Assembly (NCBI GenBank): GCA_025458125.1 | Contig: JALOTA010000022.1 | Location: 1-56,293, forward strand | Reading direction: 5' to 3' | Length of the DNA stretch: 56,293 nt | DNA from: Hyphomicrobium sp. | GTDB taxonomy: Bacteria; Pseudomonadota; Alphaproteobacteria; Rhizobiales; Hyphomicrobiaceae | In this document: in pieces, positions 1-8,455 of the stretch | Layout of the letters: each line of letters opens with the position of its first letter | Position numbering within the stretch: the stretch's first letter is position 1 | Translations under genes and position numbers: made by a program | Notes under the pieces: generated by a model | What the model saw: only the letters and a program-made list of their open reading frames with translations | The model's database searches: none | What the model was told of the DNA's origin: nothing

Positions 1-252
1 ATCATCGCTACCAAGTTCAAGGGCCGGAAACCCGAAGTGACCCGGTTCAAAGGTCTCGGCGAAATGGATTTCAAAGACTTGAAATCGACCACGATGGACC
101 CGCGGCGCCGCATGCTTCTGCGCGTGGACATCGCCGAGAGCGATAAATCCACGCTCGGAGACACGGTGAACGCGCTCATGGGCTCGAAGCCAGAGGCGCG
201 TTTCCGTTTCATCCAGGACAGGGCGGCTTTCGCCAGGGATCTCGATATCTGA
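1..252 (+). CDS. parE: DNA topoisomerase IV subunit B, C-terminal fragment
   Basis: This is the 3' end of a type IIA topoisomerase ATPase subunit; the 5' part lies outside the window. The frame is open from base 1 and ends at the TGA at 250-252. The visible tail carries the family signature TRFKGLGEM followed by a TTMDP..R.LLRV segment and ends in FIQDRAAFARDLDI. This closing sequence matches ParE of alphaproteobacteria better than GyrB. In the cell ParE pairs with ParC to decatenate daughter chromosomes. The assignment to ParE rather than GyrB rests on about 83 residues. Confidence 0.88.
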   Translation: MIATKFKGRKPEVTRFKGLGEMDFKDLKSTTMDPRRRMLLRVDIAESDKSTLGDTVNALMGSKPEARFRFIQDRAAFARDLDI

Positions 253-453
253 GCCGTATATGACGCCTCGCGTCGCGGACCGGAACGAGAGACCTCGGCC
301 GCGTGGCCGCGCTTCACCACCAATTTCCTCAAAGAATCAGACTACGGATACTCTGCTGTCGGCGTGCTGGCAGAGAGATGCCTTCAAGGGGCGACCGGAG
401 AAATCCTGTTGCCGTCCCAACAGCAGGCACCGCATCCAACAAGGGGAACCGCA

Positions 454-1131
454 ATGAAACTGAAAGCTCTCGGAGCAGAATTCGTCGGCACGTTCATGCT
501 GATGGCGGCCATCATGGGCGGCGCGTTCTACTCGTTCGCCGCGCCTGCGGGCGCCGCCGGAATCCTGGGCGTCGCGTTCGCGATCGGTATCGTCGTGATG
601 ACCATGGCGCGCAGCATTGGCCACATTTCCGGCGGACACTACAATCCGGCAGTTACGATCGGTCTTGCGGCAGGTGGGCGCTTTCCCGTTGCCATGGTTG
701 CGCCTTACGTCATCGTCCAACTTCTCGCTGCCGCCTCGTGTTGCGGTGTCTTCTCGCTGATCGGTGGCGGCGTCGGCGGCAACTTTGCGGCCAACGGTTA
801 CGGCGAACTTTCGATGCTTAAAGTCGGTCTTCCCGGCGTATTTCTCATCGAAACCGTGATGACCGCCTTCTTTCTGATCGTGATCATGGGTGCCACGCGG
901 CCTGGCAGCCCGGCCGGCTTCGCGCCGATGGCGATCGGCTTCGCGCTGACCGCCATCCACATCATGTCGATCCCGGTATCCAATACTTCGGTCAACCCGG
1001 CTCGCAGCTTCGGCCCCGCGATCTACGCAGGCGGCGAACCCCTGGCGCAGCTATGGGTCTTCTTCGCCGCACCCATCCTGGGCGGCATCATCGGGGCGCT
1101 GATTTATAATGCGATCGAAACCGACGATTGA
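454..1131 (+). CDS. aqpZ: Aquaporin Z-type water channel
   Basis: A 225-residue major intrinsic protein of the inner membrane with six predicted membrane spans. Both pore half-helices are present as NPAVT (in GGHYNPAVTIG) and NPARS (in SVNPARSFGPA). The narrow-filter His (AIHIMSIPV), Thr (SNTSVNP) and Arg (NPAR) match AqpZ rather than the glycerol facilitator GlpF, so water permeation is the likely role. The frame is open upstream to 364. I chose ATG 454 because an AGGGG ribosome site ends seven bases before it and the protein then starts like AqpZ (MKLKALGAEF). Confidence 0.93.
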   Translation: MKLKALGAEFVGTFMLMAAIMGGAFYSFAAPAGAAGILGVAFAIGIVVMTMARSIGHISGGHYNPAVTIGLAAGGRFPVAMVAPYVIVQLLAAASCCGVFSLIGGGVGGNFAANGYGELSMLKVGLPGVFLIETVMTAFFLIVIMGATRPGSPAGFAPMAIGFALTAIHIMSIPVSNTSVNPARSFGPAIYAGGEPLAQLWVFFAAPILGGIIGALIYNAIETDD

Positions 1132-1452
1132 TGCGCCTGCGGACGTTTCCTGGCCTGGGGGCTCACCCACCAACGGTGCGGCCCCCAGGTTCAGCGGCCC
1201 TCGCGACGATTGATCCCCCTAAATCCGGGGCTCTTCCCCTTGCATTGCCCCCCAGCTTGTGTCAGCAAGCATCACGCTCGAGCGCAGGGGATCGATTCAT
1301 TGATCCTTTTCGAGATTTTACCGCCCGGCTTTTAGCCTGATTACCGGCACCAGACTCCCCCTGCGCCTCGTTCGACCGCGAGCACTCGCCCCGCCTTCTG
1401 CGGGCGAGGTAACGCACGCGTGGATCAATGACGCATCCGGAGTGACACTTTT
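1132..1452. other. Intergenic region between aqpZ and the helicase gene
   Basis: About 320 bases without a credible gene. It holds a terminator-like stem just after aqpZ and the untranslated leader of the helicase gene. The short frame at 1128-1340 has no ribosome site and an unremarkable Pro/Ser-rich product, so I do not call it. Confidence 0.6.
1154..1189 (+). terminator. Stem-loop downstream of aqpZ
   Basis: CCTGGGGGC at 1154-1162 pairs with GCCCCCAGG at 1181-1189, a nine-base perfect stem 22 bases after the aqpZ stop. There is no T run, so it may be an RNA-stabilising 3' hairpin or a Rho-linked terminator instead of a classic intrinsic one. Confidence 0.45.
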
Positions 1453-3054
1453 TTGGAAACGAAACCGTTTGCTGAGCTTGGCCTCAGCCCCAAGGTTCTG
1501 TCCGCTGTCGAAGCGGCCGGCTACACGACCGCGACCCCCATCCAGTCCCAGGCCATCCCCGTCGCGCTGACCGGCAAGGACGTTCTGGGCATCGCCCAGA
1601 CGGGCACCGGCAAGACGGCCGCCTTCACCTTGCCGATGATCACACGCCTCGAGACGGGCCGCGCCCGTGCCCGTATGCCGCGATCCCTGATCCTGGCGCC
1701 GACGCGCGAGCTGGCCGCTCAGGTCGCTCAGGCGTTCGAGAAGTATGGCACCAACCACAAGCTCGACGTCGCGCTTCTGATCGGCGGCGTCTCGATGGAC
1801 GACCAGGTCAAGAAACTCGACCGCGGCGTCGATGTTCTGATTGCAACGCCGGGCCGGCTGCTCGACCATTTCCAGCGCGGACGCTTGATGCTCATGGGTG
1901 TGGAGATCCTCGTCATCGACGAGGCTGACCGCATGCTCGACATGGGCTTCATTCCCGACATCGAGAAGATCTGCAAACTTCTGCCTCCGCGCCGGCAAAC
2001 GCTGTTCTTCTCGGCCACCATGCCGCCCGAGATCACGCGTCTGGTGCAGCAGTTCCTTAAAGACCCCGTTCGCATCGAGGTGGCCAAGCCCGCGACCACC
2101 GCCAAAACCATCACCCAGCGCTTCTGTTTCTGCCCTGCCTCCGAAGACTGGACGAAGCGCGAATTGCTGCGTTCGCTCATCCGCGGCGAGAACATCAAGA
2201 ACGGCATCATCTTCTGCAATCGCAAGCGCGACGTAGCCGTGCTGCACAAGTCGCTCGTCAAGCACGGCTTCAACGCCGGCGCGTTGCACGGCGACATGGA
2301 CCAGAAGAGCCGCATGGACACGCTCGACAAGTTCCGTTCCGGCGAGATCACGCTGCTGGCTGCGAGTGATGTCGCCGCCCGCGGTCTGGACATCCCGGAA
2401 GTCAGCCACGTCTTCAACTTCGACCTTCCCTGGCACTCGGAAGATTACGTCCACCGCATCGGACGCACCGGCCGCGCCGGCCGCGAAGGCGCGGCGTTCT
2501 CGATCGTCACTGCTGAAGACCTGAAACTCTTCAAGGACATTGAGAAGATTACAGGCGATACACCCGTCTGGGTCGGCGAACAGCCCACCGCCGAGGACTT
2601 CGAGAACGCCGGCAAGCGGCGGCGCGGGCGCGGCGGCAAGCCAGCCGGGAGCCCTCAGGGCCATCGTCACGCGTCCAGCCGCAAACCCGAGCCGCGCAAC
2701 GAAAACCGCGGCAAGGAGCATCGCAATGCAGCGCCGCGCCACGACCGGCCCCAGCGCGGAACGGAAGAGACGCCCACGCGGATGGACGCAGCCCCGACGC
2801 CGCGCCGGGACGATCGTCCGGAGCAGCGCAACCGGCCGGAGCGCCCCGCACACGCTGCCGCCGAAGCGCCGCGCCGTGAGCAACGCCAGAAGCCGGCCAA
2901 CGACAGAACGGCGCCGCCCGCATCGCCGCGGCCGGCATCGGAGCGTCAGCAGCCGCGCCCTGCCGGCGTCTCGCCAGCGGGCGGGTTCGCCGAGAATGTT
3001 CCGGCCTTCCTGAGAAAGCCGGCAAGACCGGCCAAGGTCGGAAGCGAGTCGTGA
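1453..3054 (+). CDS. DEAD-box ATP-dependent RNA helicase, RhlE-type
   Basis: A 533-residue cytoplasmic RNA helicase. In order it shows the Q motif (GYTTATPIQ, about 23-31), Walker A AQTGTGKT (48-55), PTRELAAQ, TPGRLLDHF, the DEAD box at 156-159, SAT, the motif IV region GIIFCNRKRDV, AASDVAARGLDI and HRIGRTGRAGREG. The last 170 or so residues are a low-complexity basic Arg/Pro/Ala tail, as in RhlE proteins, which unwind structured RNA and help ribosome assembly and cold adaptation. The start is TTG 1453, preceded by GGAG at 1439-1442. No ATG occurs before the Walker A motif, so an upstream non-ATG start is required. Confidence 0.92.
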   Translation: METKPFAELGLSPKVLSAVEAAGYTTATPIQSQAIPVALTGKDVLGIAQTGTGKTAAFTLPMITRLETGRARARMPRSLILAPTRELAAQVAQAFEKYGTNHKLDVALLIGGVSMDDQVKKLDRGVDVLIATPGRLLDHFQRGRLMLMGVEILVIDEADRMLDMGFIPDIEKICKLLPPRRQTLFFSATMPPEITRLVQQFLKDPVRIEVAKPATTAKTITQRFCFCPASEDWTKRELLRSLIRGENIKNGIIFCNRKRDVAVLHKSLVKHGFNAGALHGDMDQKSRMDTLDKFRSGEITLLAASDVAARGLDIPEVSHVFNFDLPWHSEDYVHRIGRTGRAGREGAAFSIVTAEDLKLFKDIEKITGDTPVWVGEQPTAEDFENAGKRRRGRGGKPAGSPQGHRHASSRKPEPRNENRGKEHRNAAPRHDRPQRGTEETPTRMDAAPTPRRDDRPEQRNRPERPAHAAAEAPRREQRQKPANDRTAPPASPRPASERQQPRPAGVSPAGGFAENVPAFLRKPARPAKVGSES

Positions 3055-3061
3055 ACGATGT

Positions 3062-3105
3062 CCGGACGTGCCGCCCGCGATTTGCGGCCGCACACGGCAC
3101 TCCGG
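3062..3105 (+). terminator. Large stem-loop after the helicase gene
   Basis: CCGGA plus GTGCCG (3062-3073, one bulged C) pairs with CGGCAC plus TCCGG (3095-3105). An inner CCGC/GCGG pair tightens the loop. It starts eight bases after the helicase stop and is a probable transcript end. No T tract follows. Confidence 0.4.
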
Positions 3106-3311
3106 GCCATTTCACGCCACAGAACGGCCTGCCGGACGCAACTGCCCCGCGATTCGAACACGGTCGGCAAAGCATTTTCTGATAATCGTCTTTACACTTC
3201 TGTGGAGAAGTCCCGCCCGCTACAGCGGTTGTCCTCATGTTTCTGTAAAGTCTTTCTCTACGGACGGTGTACTGGCGCGCGGGGCGCCGGGTCTTCCGAA
3301 GGTGTAGTGCC

Positions 3312-3608
3312 ATGCTGGCCAAGTATCCGCTTTCGACTGCCCCAGTTGAAGACTATGCCGTCCCGACGCGTCGCGCCCCATTGACCGAGTTGGAGGTTGC
3401 CGAACTGGTGCACCTCGCGCGCGCTGTCCTGCTGAAATCCCCTGACGATCTAGCCGCCATCGCGAGCGCAGCGCCATCGATGCCCAGCGATTGGCTGGAG
3501 GCATTCACCGCCGAGAGGGCACGGGCAGAGGCCGAGGCCAAATTCTGGACTGCGGCCATCACCTATCTGATGGCATCGACGCCCGGAAGCCTGGCCAACG
3601 ACGAATAA
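3312..3608 (+). CDS. Small hypothetical protein (98 aa)
   Basis: A 98-residue predicted soluble, helix-rich, acidic protein; I do not recognise the family. The frame stays open upstream to 3267, but ATG 3312 gives a sensible start (MLAKYPLSTAPVEDYAVPTR). A helical Ala/Glu-rich middle follows and no membrane segment is visible. Its TAA stop (3606-3608) abuts the stop of the convergent sufA gene with no bases between them. The 257-base upstream gap after the helicase fits an independent promoter. It is real on length and composition, with function unknown. Confidence 0.55.
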   Translation: MLAKYPLSTAPVEDYAVPTRRAPLTELEVAELVHLARAVLLKSPDDLAAIASAAPSMPSDWLEAFTAERARAEAEAKFWTAAITYLMASTPGSLANDE

Positions 3609-4052
3609 TCAGCCCTGCGCGGCGGCAATGCCGGTGGCAGGCTCCAGCTGCACACTCTCGCCACAACCGCAGGCACTCTTCTGGTTCGGGTTGTTGAACA
3701 CGAACTGGCTTGAAAGCTTGTCCGTTCGGAAATCCATCTCCGTCCCGATCAGGTAGAGGATGGCGGCCGGATCGACGATGACGCGCGCGCCATCCGCCTC
3801 GATCACCTCGTCCAGCCGGTCGATCTCGGTGGCCCAGGTCATCGTGTATTCCATGCCGGCGCAGCCGCCCTTTTTCACGCCGATCTTAAGGCCCGCAACA
3901 TCGGCACCTTTCGACGCCATCAGCGAGCGGATACGGGCTGCGGCCTCAGGGGTCAGCGTCATGACCTGTGGGCGCGGACGGCGTGCCGGAGTCGATGCCA
4001 GTTCATTCATGAGTTGCAGATCCAGGTTCAAGGCCTCGGGTGCTGCTGCCAA
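3609..4052 (-). CDS. sufA: Iron-sulfur cluster assembly carrier protein, A-type (SufA/IscA/HesB)
   Basis: An A-type carrier that receives clusters from the SufBCD scaffold and passes them to target proteins. After a variable N-terminus the core begins at MTLTPEAAARIRSL. The three cluster ligands are visible as Cys in GGCAGMEY and the pair in ACGCGES. A TTG at 4052 has a good GGGAG site eight bases upstream. An internal ATG at 4010 is the alternative start but lacks a ribosome site. The gene shares strand with the suf operon but lies about 2.6 kb beyond sufT, cut off by genes on the other strand, so it must have its own promoter. Confidence 0.9.
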   Translation of the reverse strand: MAAAPEALNLDLQLMNELASTPARRPRPQVMTLTPEAAARIRSLMASKGADVAGLKIGVKKGGCAGMEYTMTWATEIDRLDEVIEADGARVIVDPAAILYLIGTEMDFRTDKLSSQFVFNNPNQKSACGCGESVQLEPATGIAAAQG

Positions 4053-4218
4053 TATAACAACTCCCGCTACTTTTGCGAGACTGAAGGCCCCGGTTTCAAC
4101 GCCGTTACTCGAAAAGACGAAACGCTCAAGACCGATAGTTCCGCCTGGAACAGCGCCGGCCGGGATCCGGCGGCAAGGTGACGGTCAGATCACGCCACCT
4201 TCCGCGATGGAGCCCAAC

Positions 4219-4788
4219 ATGAACCGCCTCATCCTCTCGATTGCCATCCTCGCGTCGGCGACGCTCTCGCTCGGCCAACCGGCTCTCGCCGGCGGCAATG
4301 GAGTCCGGCTCTCCTTCGGAGGACCGCTCGGCACATTTGTTGCGTCACCAACGCCGGGTTCCGGCAGCAGCGGCTATGCGGCCTCACCTCACAAATACCC
4401 GACCAGGTCGAAAGCGCTCCGGCCAGCTGCTTCCATCGCGACCGTGGATCGCAAGACACCGCGCAACGCGCGGCCCATCATGCCGGTCAGCCTCCAGAGC
4501 AAGGAAAAAGGTTCCTTGCCACTACCGGTCACCGCGGCCTCTAACGAATCCCCCGGCATGTTGAGCCGCACACTGGCCGCCGGCAGCCTGCCCAGCCGGG
4601 AAACCGTATACACTCTTGCCCCGTCCGACGTGGTCGTCGCCCAGGACGTGTCCGAGTCCCCGGCAAACCCCGCTGCCGCCGCACCGGCGGTAAAACAGCC
4701 GGCGAAATCCGGCACGTCCAAGGAGCCGGCCACCTGCCGCAAATTCATCCCCGCCGTCGGCGTGACGGTGACGGTGGGCTGTCCTTGA
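4219..4788 (+). CDS. Secreted hypothetical protein (189 aa)
   Basis: A 189-residue protein with a clear Sec signal peptide (MNRLILSIAILASATLSLG, cleavage likely near QPALAGG), so periplasmic or extracellular. The mature part is rich in Pro, Ser, Ala and Gly, looks largely disordered, and ends with two cysteines (ATCRKF and TVGCP) that could form a disulfide. The frame is open back to 3760, but GGAG at 4209-4212 sits six bases before ATG 4219, which fixes the start. It lies 60 bases ahead of the permease gene and may share its transcript. I do not recognise the family. Confidence 0.7.
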   Translation: MNRLILSIAILASATLSLGQPALAGGNGVRLSFGGPLGTFVASPTPGSGSSGYAASPHKYPTRSKALRPAASIATVDRKTPRNARPIMPVSLQSKEKGSLPLPVTAASNESPGMLSRTLAAGSLPSRETVYTLAPSDVVVAQDVSESPANPAAAAPAVKQPAKSGTSKEPATCRKFIPAVGVTVTVGCP

Positions 4789-4848
4789 TAGTTGGCGTAA
4801 GACTCGCTGCATACTGAGCCCTACTCATTCAAAAACGGATACGCTGTC

Positions 4849-6057
4849 ATGGCTGGCCAAGGCACCACTGCTCCGCAATCGGCACCTGCGGCTCCCGCAG
4901 TCGGCGAATTGACGCCAAAGACGATCAAAATGGCGCCCAAGCTCGCCTACCGGAACCTGTTTCACGATCGCCTGAGCCTGATCGTCACCCTCGTCGGCAT
5001 CGTCTTTTCACTGATCCTCGTCGCCGTTCAGTGCGGGCTCTACATCGGATCGGAGCAGAAGATCGCCACCGTCATCGACAAGACGCCGGCCGACCTGTGG
5101 GTCGTCCCGTTCGGAACAAAATCGTTCGACGACCCGTCCCTGCTCACCGGCCGCGAAAAATACACCGTGCTGTCGACTCCCGGCGTCGAAAGCGTGCAGG
5201 AAATGATCGTCAGCTTCGCGAGTTGGCGTAAGCCCGGCGGCGGCAAGAAGGCGTTCATTCTTGTCGGCCTGGACACGGCGCGCAGCGGCGTTGAACCCTG
5301 GAACCTGATCGACGGCAGTGCGGCCGAGCTGAAGACGCCGAATTCTCTCGCGGTCGATAAGTCTTACCTGAAAGACCTCGGCATCGACGGCATCGGCGCT
5401 TATGCGGAAGTCAACCAGCAGCGCGTGAAGGTCACCGCACTGACCGGCGCCATCCGCTCGTTCACGACCTTGCCGTTCGGCTTCACCAACATCGACACGG
5501 CCCGCAAGCTGATCGGCGCTTCCCCGGAACAGGCCACCTATCAGCTGGTGACACTGGCGCCGGGCGCGAACATAGAGGAAGTCCGTGCCGCGCTCGCCGA
5601 GCGCATGCCCGACAACGAAGTTCTCACCCACGCCGAATTCCGCGATCGCTCCCTGCACTACTGGATGTTCAACACTGCCGCCGGCGCGGCCCTGATCGCG
5701 GGCGCGGCCCTCGGCGTGATCGTCGGCGTGGTGATCGTGGCACAGACGCTCTACTCGTCCACGAAGGACCACTTGAATGAATTCGCCACTCTGCGCGCAC
5801 TCGGCGCCTCGGCGAGTTACATTCATGCCGTCATTCTGATCCAGGCCGTTCTTTCGGCGGTCATCGGCTACATCATCGGCTTCACGCTGACGATGCTGCT
5901 GATCAATGCCACCAAGAACTCAACGCTCACGATCGTCATGACGCCGCGGCTTGCCATCGGGCTGTTCCTGCTGACGCTCGGCATGTGCATTTTCGCGGCC
6001 ATATCGGCCATCTTCAAGGTCACGCGCATTGACCCGGCCGGAGTGTTCAACAGATGA
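4849..6057 (+). CDS. FtsX/DevC-like ABC transporter permease without partner ATPase
   Basis: A 402-residue inner-membrane permease of the MacB/FtsX fold. It has one N-terminal span (near 45-65), a large periplasmic domain, and three C-terminal spans of the FtsX domain from about residue 280, with the family-typical LNEFATLRALGAS coupling helix. It most resembles the DevC branch, which works with an HlyD-like adaptor and a DevA ATPase in envelope export. No ATPase or adaptor lies next to it. A new ATG overlaps its stop as ATGA at 6054-6057, the usual start of a coupled downstream gene, but the frame there is short and featureless. Confidence 0.85.
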   Translation: MAGQGTTAPQSAPAAPAVGELTPKTIKMAPKLAYRNLFHDRLSLIVTLVGIVFSLILVAVQCGLYIGSEQKIATVIDKTPADLWVVPFGTKSFDDPSLLTGREKYTVLSTPGVESVQEMIVSFASWRKPGGGKKAFILVGLDTARSGVEPWNLIDGSAAELKTPNSLAVDKSYLKDLGIDGIGAYAEVNQQRVKVTALTGAIRSFTTLPFGFTNIDTARKLIGASPEQATYQLVTLAPGANIEEVRAALAERMPDNEVLTHAEFRDRSLHYWMFNTAAGAALIAGAALGVIVGVVIVAQTLYSSTKDHLNEFATLRALGASASYIHAVILIQAVLSAVIGYIIGFTLTMLLINATKNSTLTIVMTPRLAIGLFLLTLGMCIFAAISAIFKVTRIDPAGVFNR

Positions 6058-6102
6058 CAAGCACCGCGGGACCCTCTCCCGAACGGATGGAAGAAACGCA
6101 GC

Positions 6103-6486
6103 CTAGCCGCGTGATTGGAAACGTCGCAGCATCCGGGACAGAGCAGGTCGGACCGGCAGAAACGCGCGGTAGCCGAATTCCAGAACAGAGGTCACGCCCG
6201 GAAGAGCCGACAACCGCGATGCCCAGCGCCACGCCGGAAGACGCGACCATATTCTCGTGAACGCTTCGGCTCCCGACAGAAGCCGCCCGTCACTTTCCCG
6301 GACGTGAAACCGGGCCATGGCGGCATCACGGTCGATGCCGCAGGCGAGCGGAACATCCGCATCCGACACGTCGACGAACGCGATCGTCTCGGCCCCGCGT
6401 TGTTTGCGGTAGTGTCCGATTTCCGCCCGGCAGAGCGGGCAGGAACCATCGAAATAGACGGTCAGATCACGCGGCGCGTCGCCCAT
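6103..6486 (-). CDS. DCC-family thiol-disulfide oxidoreductase-like protein (DUF393)
   Basis: A small protein of the DCC/DUF393 family, named for the motif seen here as VYFDGSCPLCRAEI near the N-terminus. The CPLC pair resembles a thioredoxin-like active site, but the biochemical role of the family is poorly known. I place the start at ATG 6486 because GGAGG lies five bases upstream; ATGs at 6498 and 6504 lack such a site. The gene reads in the same direction as sufT, 195 bases away, and its 3' end is 45 bases from the convergent FtsX permease gene. Confidence 0.8.
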   Translation of the reverse strand: MGDAPRDLTVYFDGSCPLCRAEIGHYRKQRGAETIAFVDVSDADVPLACGIDRDAAMARFHVRESDGRLLSGAEAFTRIWSRLPAWRWASRLSALPGVTSVLEFGYRAFLPVRPALSRMLRRFQSRG

Positions 6487-6681
6487 GACACCCTCCATCG
6501 GCATGTCGAAGATACGCTTTTCGATGGCCGGCCGATCGCCGTGAACGCCAGGAGCCCGGCAGCCTTATTCGGCATATTCGGCTGGTTCCCTCGCGGCGAA
6601 TGGCGCCGGCGAGGGAGTGTGAAATAGGGCCCCTGACGCTGGATCACACTAGGGCATGCCGCCGCTTCGCGAAAGACGCCG

Positions 6682-7131
6682 CTAGAACATGTTGATGGCG
6701 AGACGCGCCTCGTCCGACATCCGGCTCTGATCCCATGGCGGATCGAATGTGATGGTTGCTTTGCAACCGCTCACTCCCGGCACGGCCGACACGGCATTTT
6801 CGACCCACATCGGCATTTCGCCTGCCACCGGACAACCCGGCGCCGTCAGGGTCATCAGCACCGCAACGTGCCGGTCGTCCGCGATATCGATGTTGTAGAT
6901 CAGCCCGAGTTCGAAGATGTCGGCGGGGATCTCGGGGTCGTAGACCGTCTTCAGCGCCTTCACGATCTCAGGCGTCAGTTCGTCCAGTTCTTCCTGCGAC
7001 AGCGCCGATCCTTTGACCGGCGTTCCCCCCTCCGCGAGGCTCGGCGGACGCGGCCGCGCATTTTCCAGCGCATCGGCTCCGTCCGGACCCATAGTCGCCA
7101 CATCGGGCTTGATTTCGTCATCCATCATCAT
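6682..7131 (-). CDS. sufT: SUF system maturation protein SufT (DUF59/MIP18 family)
   Basis: A 149-residue cytoplasmic protein of the DUF59 family involved in late steps of iron-sulfur protein maturation. The domain spans the last 100 residues: EIVKALKTVYDPEIP, then LTAPGCPVAG with the family's conserved Cys, then FDPPWDQSRMSDEAR. Three tandem ATG codons at 7131-7123 follow a GAAGG site that overlaps the sufS stop; a TTG two codons earlier is less likely. It directly follows sufS with about 10 bases between, so the two are cotranscribed. Confidence 0.93.
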   Translation of the reverse strand: MMMDDEIKPDVATMGPDGADALENARPRPPSLAEGGTPVKGSALSQEELDELTPEIVKALKTVYDPEIPADIFELGLIYNIDIADDRHVAVLMTLTAPGCPVAGEMPMWVENAVSAVPGVSGCKATITFDPPWDQSRMSDEARLAINMF

Positions 7132-7140
7132 GGCCAACCT

Positions 7141-8412
7141 TCACGCGAACAAATCACGCGCCTTCTGCAATGCCGCGATCAAGACATCCACTTCAGCTTT
7201 GGTATTATACATCGCGAACGATGCCCGGCACGTCGCCGAAACGCCGAGACGCGCCATCAGCGGCTGCGCGCAATGGTGGCCGGCACGAATGGCGACACCG
7301 GAGCGATCGATGATCGTCGAGACGTCGTGCGGGTGCAGCCCTTCCACGTTGAACGCCACGATCGCCCCCTTGCCTGCGGCCTTGCCATATACCGTCAGCC
7401 AAGGAAATTCCGCGAAACGCTCGTGGACATATTTCGACAATTCGTGCTCGTGGGCCGCGATCGCCTCCCGGCCCGTTTGCATCATGTAGTTGAGCGCGGT
7501 TCCAAGCCCCACCGTTTCCACAATGGCCGGCGTTCCGGCCTCGAACTTGTGCGGCGTCTGCGCGTAGGTGACCACGTCGACGGCAACCTTTTCGATCATC
7601 TCGCCGCCGCCCTGATAGGGGGGCATGGCATCGAGATGCCGCCTCTTGGCATAGAGAACACCGATGCCGGAAGGCCCATAGAGCTTGTGCCCGGTCGCCA
7701 CGTAGAAATCGACACCGAGGTCCTGCACATCGACCGGCAGATGCACCGCCGCCTGGCTGCCATCCACCAGCACCGGGATGTTCCGCGAATGCGCGATGCG
7801 CACGATGTCCTTGATCGGCGTGACGGTGCCAAGCACGTTCGACATATGCGTAATGGCGACGATCTTGGTCTTGGGCGTCAAAAGACGCTCGAACTCGTCG
7901 ATCAGGAACTCGCCACTGTCCGAAACCGGCGCCCACTTCAGAACGGCGCCCCGCCGTTCGCGGTGGAAGTGCCACGGTACGATGTTGGAGTGGTGCTCCA
8001 TGATCGACAGCACGATCTCGTCGCCTTCGCCGATGATCATGCCACCGAACGACGACGCCACCAGATTGATCGCGTCGGTCGCGTTGCGCGTGAAGATGAT
8101 CTCTTCCACGGTCGGCGCGTTGAAGAACCGGCGCACCGTCTCGCGGGCATCTTCCATGCGGGCGGTTGCGGTGTTGGAAAGGTAATGGAGGCCCCGGTGT
8201 ACGTTGGCATATTCGAACCGGTAGGCGTGATCCATGGCATCGATCACGGCCGCCGGCTTCTGCGCGCTGGCTCCATTATCGAGATAGACGAGAGGCTTGC
8301 CGTGGACTTCCCGAAACAGGATCGGGAAATCCGCTCTGAGCCGCGCCACGTCGAGCGAACCGGCGCGCGGCGCCGTCGCCTCCTCCTGCAACTGCCGGAC
8401 TGCATTTGGCAT
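7141..8412 (-). CDS. sufS: SufS-type (group II) cysteine desulfurase
   Basis: A 423-residue PLP enzyme that takes sulfur from L-cysteine for cluster assembly. The PLP-binding Lys is K243 in ATGHKLYGPSG. The catalytic cysteine is C381 in the group II signature RAGHHCAQPLM. Length and motifs match SufS rather than IscS, which has a longer flexible Cys loop. No separate sufE or sufU gene is visible in the cluster. It sits between sufD and sufT on the minus strand, about 40 bases after sufD. Confidence 0.95.
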   Translation of the reverse strand: MPNAVRQLQEEATAPRAGSLDVARLRADFPILFREVHGKPLVYLDNGASAQKPAAVIDAMDHAYRFEYANVHRGLHYLSNTATARMEDARETVRRFFNAPTVEEIIFTRNATDAINLVASSFGGMIIGEGDEIVLSIMEHHSNIVPWHFHRERRGAVLKWAPVSDSGEFLIDEFERLLTPKTKIVAITHMSNVLGTVTPIKDIVRIAHSRNIPVLVDGSQAAVHLPVDVQDLGVDFYVATGHKLYGPSGIGVLYAKRRHLDAMPPYQGGGEMIEKVAVDVVTYAQTPHKFEAGTPAIVETVGLGTALNYMMQTGREAIAAHEHELSKYVHERFAEFPWLTVYGKAAGKGAIVAFNVEGLHPHDVSTIIDRSGVAIRAGHHCAQPLMARLGVSATCRASFAMYNTKAEVDVLIAALQKARDLFA

Positions 8413-8455
8413 TCGCTTCTCCCGCGGACCTGCGAATCTTCAGGCCCGCAATCTA

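Noticed and set aside
1128-1340. 70-codon frame after aqpZ
   Set aside because: It covers a terminator-like stem, lacks a ribosome site, and its product has no sensible composition.
1318-3093. 591-codon minus-strand frame opposite the DEAD-box helicase
   Set aside because: A shadow of a GC-rich gene: it has no recognisable domain or ribosome site, and the plus strand shows all helicase motifs.
3760-4218. N-terminal extension of the secreted protein frame over sufA
   Set aside because: It is antisense to sufA, and the signal peptide plus GGAG site begin at 4219.
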